DNA of 64,000 bases from Gordionus sp. m RMFG-2023. Its lineage: Eukaryota > Nematomorpha > Gordioida > Chordodea > Parachordodidae. The notes beneath the pieces were generated by a model. It did no database searches. It was not told the DNA's origin and saw nothing but the letters and a program-made list of their open reading frames with translations. The position numbers were made by a program, and so were the translations under genes. The stretch covers positions 20,127,366-20,191,365 of the forward strand of contig NC_088777.1 of NCBI RefSeq assembly GCF_954871325.1, in the 5' to 3' direction. Shown here piece after piece: positions 56,575 to 64,000 of this stretch (its first letter is position 1; each line of letters begins with the position of its first letter).

Positions 56575-59101
56575 TGGCGTAGCCAGGATTACCAGACGAG
56601 AGTTTTTTTTTAAGGTGGTTAGGAAATTTTTGTTTACTCGGTCTAAGGCAGGTCCCATCTATGAAAAATTCATATTATTTTTTTTGATTTACCCTTGGTT
56701 ATTTTCCATTTGATTTTTTAAAATATGTTACTTTGATATCTAGCTAAAAAAATTAAAAGCATTATTTCTAGAATCTATAACAATGTAACGTGCTTTATTG
56801 TTGCCTATAGTGCTTTAAACAATCTATTAGGCAATATAAATGAAATAAAATAGTGGCAACATAATTTTAGTCAACGTTTACATTAAAAAGCGACTGAAAA
56901 TCTTTATTCCAATGTTTATTAGTAATTAATTTTATATTATTCTTATCCGTTTCATAGATATAAGATAAATAAAAAAAAATTATGCAAAAAATCTAAAGGG
57001 CATCATACAAGAATGGAAATGTGGAAGAACTAAACATCTAGTTTGCGCTAATATTTAATGATATTATTACTTATTAATACCTTAATCGGTTTTGCAAAAC
57101 ACAAAAAAGAAACAGAGTTATACACAAAATTAAAACATGAAAACGCTTTTAAGAGTGAACTGAAAATATTAATTCTTAAACATATATCAAATCATTAAGT
57201 AGTACATAATTAGTATGCTATATTGTTTTAATCAATTTGGTAGATGGTTTAAGAGGGAAAACAAATTATTGGTAGAATAAGAAAAAAATTTCATAATTGT
57301 TATCATGTCAGAGCGGAAAATTTATAAATTATAAATATCTGGATTAGTTTATCCTCTTACTAATTAATTCTTCAATCAATTTCGCAGACCATAAAAAAGT
57401 AACAAAATTAAGTCAAATAAGAACTACAATATCACGTGGGTATCAAGTCAGAGAATATTCTGAAAGTTTTACTCTGAAATTTATATCTAATGATTGTAAA
57501 AGGTAGCTAAATATTTATATAGTATATTTATTTATTTAATAGTTATATATACAGGCGCGTAACCAATGGGGGGGAAAGGGGGAAATTTCCCCCCATCGCA
57601 AATTTGACTATTTTCATAAATATCATTTTAAGCTAATAAAAATTTTACCCCCACCCCCCAGATTCCCCCCCCCCCCCACCAATCAAAATTTTACAAATAT
57701 TTGAATATCAATTTTCCAACATATTATTCAAAAATATTAATAAAATGGAAAAATATTTAGTCAAAGAGATTAAAATCAAACGATAATTTATAAATAAGGC
57801 TGAGCATGAAAAAAAGTAATGTGTCGTTAGCAGCGATATCATTATTGAATTCAATTGATCAATCAGAGTTTATCATTGCTGCTAGTTGCATCAATAAATT
57901 ATTTTTAGCTCACTACTTTGTAGAAATTTACAAAAACCAAATTTAGATTTGGTTCAAGTTATTGATTTGGCGGAACATTGGAAAATATACATGAACAGGT
58001 AGATGCAATAAGAATGAATGTAGATAAATATTTTCATAATATTTATCTAGACGTTGAATCGAAGGCTAAATTTTATGATATAATACTAATTAAACCTCGT
58101 CTAGCACCTAGGCCATTATTGAGATGAAAATAAATATTGGCTCAACTGAAGAATATTATAAAATATCCATTTTCATCCCATTCTTAGATACTTTTTTATA
58201 GCAAATAAAAGTACGGGTTTTAGATAAAAAACAAGTCTTTAGCAATCTTCAAGTTTTATTACCCAAAGATCCTTCTTCACTTTCTAATGCCACTATTGGT
58301 AAAATTAAATATTTAGAAAAATTTTATTCCTATGAGATTGATAATGAAATAAATTTAATCAGTGAATTCGAATTGTGGTATAAATATTTATACGTTTAGC
58401 TATTTTACCTGAGCATGCTATTGATACGCTCAATCGGTGTAAAGAAACCTTGGCTCAATTTCCTAATATTTCGAAGTTGTTTTATATTCTTGCATGTTTG
58501 CCTATTACAACATGTACGAATGAAAGGACTTTTTCCAACTTGAGAAGGTTGAAAACATATTTACGAAGTACTGAATATCGGCTAAATGGGTTAGCTCTGT
58601 TAAATATACACAGAGATTTGGTTCCAAAGACAAACGAAATAATTAAAAATCTTGTATTTGATAAGAAGTTAAAAAAAACTTGTTAATTTAATTATTTTCT
58701 AGTCAATATTTTTAACTACTATTAATATTTTCAATAAAAAAATTTATATTCTACTTATATTGTATGAGAATTTAAGCTGAGGCTAGTTTTTAAAGCAAAT
58801 TTTAAAAAAAAATGACATTACACTTTATTTCAACTTTACACATAAATAAACCTTTACATTTAAAAAAACTTTATTAAATATAATATACCTAACTTGAAAT
58901 AATAAAAAAAGAGGCTTGTAATATCCTATCCATAAGCACGAATTAGTAAATAATAGTTAAAAATAGAAATATAATTATATCTAAATAAGACCCGTCCGAA
59001 GGCCGGGGGAAAGCTGACCGAAGGCCAGGTAAAAGGGGTTTAGGGGCGAAGCCCCCAAAAAATTTTTCCACCCCTATAAGAAAATCCTGGATACGCCACT
59101 G
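56575..59101 (+). mobile_element. hAT element with CAGTGGCGTA ends
   Basis: CAGTGGCGTAGCCAGGATT at the left and AATCCTGGATACGCCACTG at the right are inverted with one mismatch. Subterminal GACCGAAGGCC and GGGGCGAAGCCCC near the right end match the MITE at 20030-20439. Transposase text is on the plus strand. Another GGCGCGTAACCAATGGGGGG motif at about 57554 suggests a second, nested end. Immediate flanks do not match, so a rearrangement or a composite origin is likely. Confidence 0.75.
57960..58690 (+). pseudogene. hAT transposase C-terminal remnant
   Basis: Includes LDVESKAKFYDIILIKPRLA-like text near 58040-58110 and the frame 58450-58686 with FPNISKLFYILACLPITTCT, NERTFSNLRRLKTYLRST and GLALLNIHRDL. 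This is the dimerisation region of the ZMYM1-like hAT group, similar in kind to the copy at 30562-33237. Upstream parts are out of frame and decayed. Confidence 0.85.
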
Positions 59102-59109
59102 TATATATA

Positions 59110-60100
59110 CATATAATAAAGTCCACAAAATAAGTTATTTTATACATTTTAAAAAAGCAAATTAACTTTGGGCTATTAAAGAAATGAAGGGCTAAGTATT
59201 AAATTAAATCTTTTTTTGATATTGTTATAAAATTAGAGGCTATAAAGTACATTAAATACGCAATAATTAAGTAAATTAAGTAAATTAAATTGAATTTAGA
59301 GATTTTAAGAAATTTTAGGTATTTTTGTAAAAAAAATTCATAATTGATAAATTGAAACTTATTGTAGTCAAAATATAATTTAATAATTAAAAGGACCAAC
59401 CATCCTATGACCAACCATTACCCAACCCACTAACTTTACAAATGTCATTTTAGAATCATATTAACCTATCTTTTATTATTTTTAAAAATAGTCAGTAAAT
59501 AGGGTTTAAACTTTCCTAAAATATATTTATTAAGTATTAAAAGCCTTATTTATAAATCAAAACGATAAAGTTTGCAATTACATTTTGTTCTAAAAAAAAT
59601 TAAAATACTAAATATCAAATTATATGGCCAATCATGGACGTAATTATCTATATTAGACTTAAATTTCCAGTCTTATAAAAAATAGTTTAAAATAAAATTG
59701 AGTGGACCAATGTTCCCCTGTACACAGCGACCCGTTCTCCCCTAAGGGTAATACGTTAATTTAAAAAAAAACAATTAAATTTATTCAATGATAATATTTC
59801 AAATTGAAATATTTATTTTATAGAAACAAAGTAATTAACGGTAAAGATTGTTCCACAATTATCCATTGAATAACTAAATATGTCGCTAGGGAACAGAATA
59901 TAAAAATGATAAAAGGTTGTCTGAATTTCAACTCCAAAATCTCTGCAAAATTCTTCAAAAGTTGGCAGTTCTGTTTCAATTGTTTTAAGCATTAAATAAA
60001 TACTAATTCGATTTTTTAAAAAACACAATATAATTAAATTAACATGCATAAATGGATCTTTATTCTTTTTCTTTTTTTAATATATATAATTAGAATTATT
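59110..60100. other. AT-rich stretch with one unassigned open frame
   Basis: The minus-strand frame 60049-59813 reads MLKTIETELPTFEEFCRDFG then VEIQTTFYHFYILFPSD (within 78 codons). It is coding-like but not recognised. No splice or transposon context decides its origin. Confidence 0.3.
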
Positions 60101-60109
60101 CTTCCAATC

Positions 60110-60336
60110 ATTTCTAGTAGTGTTGTTGAACAGCTCAATTTGAGCCGATTTTTTAAAACGGCTAACTCAACATCATAGCCAGGAAAATATAGCATAAGCG
60201 TCGAGATTTCGCCAATAGATGTTCAATCATATGAGCCATCTATGAGTAAAATCTTTAGGCTTGCATAATATTTTCTGGATAAAATATTGAGTTTTTAAAA
60301 ATCGGCTCAAATTAAGCCGTTACCACTAATTTCTAG
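60110..60336. mobile_element. palindromic MITE, complete with target duplication
   Basis: The element is 60118-60328 (211 bp). A perfect target duplication ATTTCTAG lies on both sides (60110-60117, 60329-60336). Ends TAGTGTTGTTGAAC and GCCGTTACCACTA plus inner TTTGAGCCGATTTTT and AAAAATCGGCTCAAA pair as a long hairpin. Relatives: 5847-6002, 17668-17720 and 61911-62090. Confidence 0.92.
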
Positions 60337-60339
60337 ATA

Positions 60340-61900
60340 TTTTTAATATAAATAATTGTTTTTGATATATTCTTAATAATAGACTATTATGTTTTTAAAA
60401 GGATAAAATTTAATTTTCAAAGAGTCAAATAAACAAAAGCATAATTATTTTATAAATGATAGTATTTTTTTATTTCGATAAATGGTAAAAAAAAAGAAGG
60501 TAGGTTATAAAAGTTAATTAGGATGATTTGTTTTTTCTTTTCTAGTATATCTCCTCTTTCTTTCTTTCTTACTTTCTTTCAAGTCCTTCATGTTTAGAAC
60601 GATACTTTACAAATTTTAAAGTTTGATTAAAACAATAAAATGATATATAATTTGAATGTAAAATTTTTTTTTAAATTAACTTTTTATCTTAGGTTTGACA
60701 TTATATTTCTTTTCAACCGAATTCAAACATCCCATTGAAATTACCGGATTCCGATCATTTGAGAATTTTCATTATTTCTGAACTTTCGTTTGTCCTTAAT
60801 CATCAATTCATTTTCAATTATTATTTTTTTATACAGCTAATTATCAAATTTTTTCTTAAAAAATATCTCATTTTCTTGAGTACTATATAAAAAAAATTAT
60901 ATAATAAATATATGATTGTTTAAATTATGATCATTAGACTTGCTTTACGTTTATAATTCATAAATTTCAAAAATAAAAAAGGGAGTAATGAAAATTTTAG
61001 TTTGTTTTTGTAAAATAGTAAAAATAATTTTTCTAAAATATATATTATTTTTTTTAAAGTGAGAAGATATATTATTTATTTTTAATTACAAAAAATAAGG
61101 GGAACGGGAGAGGAGAACTATTGATTTTTTTCTTTTGACATAATATTTTTTTTTATCAATATTCCTTTTAGATTCAAATTTTATTTTATCATATTGGTAT
61201 TGTATCTTGGAGGCAGGGGATCATCAAATTATTATAATATAACATTAAAAACGGTTCTTATTTTATATATACATGAATTTATAAAAAGTGCTATGAAGTA
61301 GTGGCAACGCGCGTCTATTATTTAAGTAAATGTTTTGCCCAAAAATTAAAATATTCGAACTAAATTTTGGCGCTCTAAAACAAAATTCTTTCCTAGGTCC
61401 CCCCCCCCCACTCCTTTTTTATTTCATAAAGGCGACCCAAACTTAGAAAGGGGTTGAAGTTTATTTTTTTTGGAAATACTTTTTATAAAATTAATAAATC
61501 TTTTTGATTGAATGGATGAAGAATTTTGATTACCTTTTTGTTTATTAATTTTATTTAATATGCGAATCGCAAATTTGTCTGTTTTTGTAAATATTATTTT
61601 AAGCTAATAAAAAAATCTCCCCTACACCCGCTTTTGTCCAAAAGTATAAAATATTAAACAAGAAATTGAAAGAAAAATTAGGTAAGTTATTTTTAAAATA
61701 ACGACTATAATTCAAAATATTTAGAAAAAAAATCATTTTTAATATAATAAAAAAAGTGAAAACCCAAAATAATTTAAATAAAAATCTAATATAGCAAAAG
61801 ACCTATAATAACTGAACAAGAAGACCTCAATAAAATTTATAATGGAAAATCCCGCCTGTTAGCCCGCCTACCGCCCTAGAAAAATCCTGGTACGCCTATA
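60340..61900. other. AT-rich stretch with a transposon-end-like segment
   Basis: No gene. 61388-61640 shares AAATTTG.CT.TTTT..TAAAT, ATTTTAAGCTAATAAAAA and a C-run with 57590-57670, so both derive from one repeat family. 61855-61900 (CCCGCCTACCGCCC then AATCCTGGTACGCC) looks like a hAT end of the GGCGTA type. Confidence 0.45.
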
Positions 61901-61910
61901 ATTATAATTA

Positions 61911-62090
61911 GTGCGATTTGAAACATTTTTAAAAACGGTCCCATTAAGAGCTAAAATAATATTTTTTAAGCCTCGAGATTTGGTAAATAGAGGGTCAAAC
62001 CTTTCTGCAATTGTGAACAAAATTCCAGGCCTACATAATATTTTTAAGTCGACCCAAATCGGGCTGTTTAATAACAGTAGATATAATATA
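61911..62090. mobile_element. MITE, relative of 60118-60328
   Basis: TTTGAAACATTTTTAAAAACGGTC at the left and AAGTCGACCCAAATCGGGCT plus ACAGTAG at the right, with CTCGAGATTTGGTAAATAGA inside, follow the same plan as the 60118 copy (GTCGAGATTTCGCCAATAGA). The frame 61911-62126 is an accident of this MITE. Confidence 0.55.
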
Positions 62091-62129
62091 TATACATTTT
62101 ATTTACGAGAGGCTTTTCAAAAGTAAATA

Positions 62130-62495
62130 ACGCTGTTTTCTTCACCATTATATTATATAGTAATCCAACATTTCTTTTAACTATCTTTTCTTAGAGAGGG
62201 AATAAGGTAGTTTTAACGAAAAAGGTAAAAGACTAGGGATAAAGTTTAGCTTATTGGAGATTTATTAGCTCGAAGTTTAATAGTCTCTATTCTTTTTCCT
62301 TTCTCATTCCTTCTTTAATCTTTTCGTTATCTTGTTTTAATTTTTCCATCATCCCGCCCAATTAAATTTTTTTTTGAACTCATCACTCTTCGTATCACTT
62401 TAATCTAATCGCTAAATATTTAAGATAATTAACTGGTTTTTATTATATACAAGATCTAATGACAAATTTTCAGTCAGGTTGGATATAATCAATAT
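62130..62495. other. AT-rich stretch, no recognisable feature
   Basis: Pyrimidine-rich run around 62285-62350; nothing else seen. Confidence 0.4.
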
Positions 62496-64000
62496 CAGAG
62501 TTGTTAAGGAGTGGCTTTCCTGGAGCGTTGTTACCAGGGTTGTGCATTTGACCGGTCAAATACGTTTCGGTCAATTGACCGATATTTGACCGGCCAAATA
62601 TGGTCAAATACGGTCAAATGTGGTCAAATTCAAATATATTTTTTTAAAGTTAATATTAACTTTATTTTGAATATAATAGTAAAATGAATCTATAATATTA
62701 ATTTTTTAAATTCATTCAATAACTAACGTGTAGCTATCTGTATCAGAGTCTTGTTCTGATTCATATTCAATATTATCATTTTCTTTAATATTTTTTAAAC
62801 AATTTTCCTGATATCTTAGATCTTAAATCGATTTCTATTTTCATAAGAATATTAACCCAAATCGACCTATTTCTTTCTAAAGAAGAAGTAGAACTAGGAA
62901 TTGTTAGTCTCTTAATGGGCAGGGTAGACAAAGTTTAATCTATTAACTTGAGGTCGGAATTGATTGTTTCTGGAAATTACTACTTTCCACATATTTTGCT
63001 TGCTATATTAAACATGCTGTTTTTGCTTCTGAAATTAATTATATCACTAAATATAATTTGGTCATCACTACCTTGTAAAATAGCTAATTCTTGAATTATA
63101 TCACATACTTCATTAATTACACTACTAGTGAGTTCTCCTCTTGATATTGTGGACCCGAAAAATAAGCAAACATTGTGATCACATGTATTTACATCTTTTT
63201 TCCCTTTTTTAAACATATTTTTAATTTATTTTTCCTTTAAATTTTTTAGAGTATTTGACCGTATTTGACAGGTCAAATACTCCTCCGGTCAATTGACCGG
63301 TCAATTGACTGAATTTGACTGGTCAATTGACCGACTTGCCAACCCTGGTTGTTACACTTTTTTAAAAACACTTGGAGCGCTTTAAAAATCAGGGAGCTAG
63401 CTCCTTTTAGGGCTGGAGTGGAGGAGCTTCGCTCTTTTAAATTTAATGTAATAAATTAAATTATTTTCTAAATATTAATAAATCTATTTATTTGTTAATT
63501 AAAATTTAATAAAAAGGAAATTTTATTTAATTTAAATTTATACAATATTAAATGTTTTTTTTTCCTAGTTTTATATATTGGTTTCTCATCTAATCAGTTA
63601 AAATAAAATATTGAACATTAAGTTTTTATTTCTTTTTATATTAAATATTTCTTGGAAAATCTTGTAAGTCATATTAATATTCATTTTATAGATATGATAA
63701 AAAAATAGTTTTTGATATTATGGATCCAGACATCAAAGAAGAAAAAATCGAAATAAAAAATAAATTATCTAAAATAACTTTATTGCAGATTTTCAAATGA
63801 TTATAATGATAGAAAATATCATTGCGGCTATTATCCATCCTGCATTCATATTAAATTGGAAATGGATAGAAAATGCACAAAATATGGTACTAAAATACAA
63901 ATTAATAAAATTTTTAACAAAACAAATTCTTAATGTAAAAATAGCTACTAGTTTACGGGAACCCTGCAATGATTTGGAAGATTTTTTTGGATTCCATGAA
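62496..64000 (+). mobile_element. hAT-like element with CAGAGTTGTTAAGG end, partial at the window edge
   Basis: Begins CAGAGTTGTTAAGG like the ends at 22876 and 43347 (read inward). After the nested hAT (62535-63347) it resumes with ACTTTTTTAAAAACACTTGG and GGAGCTAGCTCC palindromic subterminal repeats. Near 63720 a frame begins MDPDIKEEKIEIKNKLSKIT and, shifted, continues RFSNDYNDRKYHCGYYPSC, compatible with the zinc-finger start of a transposase. The right end is outside the window. Confidence 0.45.
62527..63355 (-). mobile_element. hAT element with CAGGGTTG ends and GGTCAATTGACC repeats
   Basis: The element is 62535-63347 (813 bp), with perfect target duplication GTTGTTAC on both sides (62527-62534, 63348-63355). 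Ends are CAGGGTTGTGCATTTGACCGG and mirrored CGACTTGCCAACCCTG. Many TTGACCGGTCAA words lie at both ends. The minus strand carries 63216-62980 (unassigned, hAT-like) and, at 62935-62850, RLTIPSSTSSLERNRSIW, the C-terminal dimerisation motif. The element is internally deleted and nested within the element starting at 62496. Confidence 0.92.

Noticed and set aside
1-64000. tRNA, rRNA or snRNA genes
   Set aside because: No stretch with the conserved boxes or folds of these RNAs was recognised on either strand; a covariance-model scan was not possible here.

Overview
The window is AT-rich (roughly three quarters A+T by eye), intron-bearing animal DNA. The strongest sign of a metazoan is a host gene on the minus strand coding an AF9/ENL-type YEATS protein (MLLT3/MLLT1 family, super elongation complex). 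Five exons can be placed with matching splice sites and reading phase: 16668-16491, 4717-4491, 4118-3579, 3363-2943 and 248 to beyond base 1. The YEATS domain is split by an intron of about 11.8 kb filled with transposons. The first coding exon and the C-terminal interaction domain are not in view. I cannot name the species from sequence alone. One other candidate host exon, Asn/Lys-rich and unrecognised, lies at 44358-43635 on the minus strand.

Nearly everything else is transposable elements in nested layers. Region 0.2-16.5 kb (AF9 introns) holds several hAT-like elements and MITEs and a DNA transposon with about 600-bp inverted repeats and an unassigned transposase. Region 16.7-25.1 kb holds repeats, a 14-bp minisatellite and a Ty3/gypsy fossil with two DNA transposons inserted in it. 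Region 25.1-29.7 kb holds a Helitron/Helentron-like fragment. Region 29.9-35.4 kb is a GC-richer reverse-transcriptase/RNase H element, DIRS-like or otherwise divergent, interrupted by a 2.7-kb hAT with a perfect 8-bp target duplication.

Region 35.5-42.4 kb is a composite array: a conserved block of about 250 bp repeats six or seven times and alternates with minisatellites of 15- or 20-bp units built on TATATTCGCTCCGCT. An RTE-type LINE is inserted in this array, a hAT is inserted in the LINE, and the hAT/LINE junction then duplicated in tandem (205 bp). The order of events can be read directly from the sequence.

Region 42.5-64 kb contains another hAT, the Asn-rich exon, a heavily decayed gypsy fossil split by a composite insertion (Tc1/mariner remnant plus a MULE with microsatellite-like ends), a small gypsy 3' fragment, a hAT family at 56.6-59.1 kb whose short derivative sits at 20.0 kb, a palindromic MITE family, and nested hAT elements at the right end. 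hAT elements dominate: at least ten insertions with different terminal sequences. No rRNA, tRNA or CRISPR array was seen.
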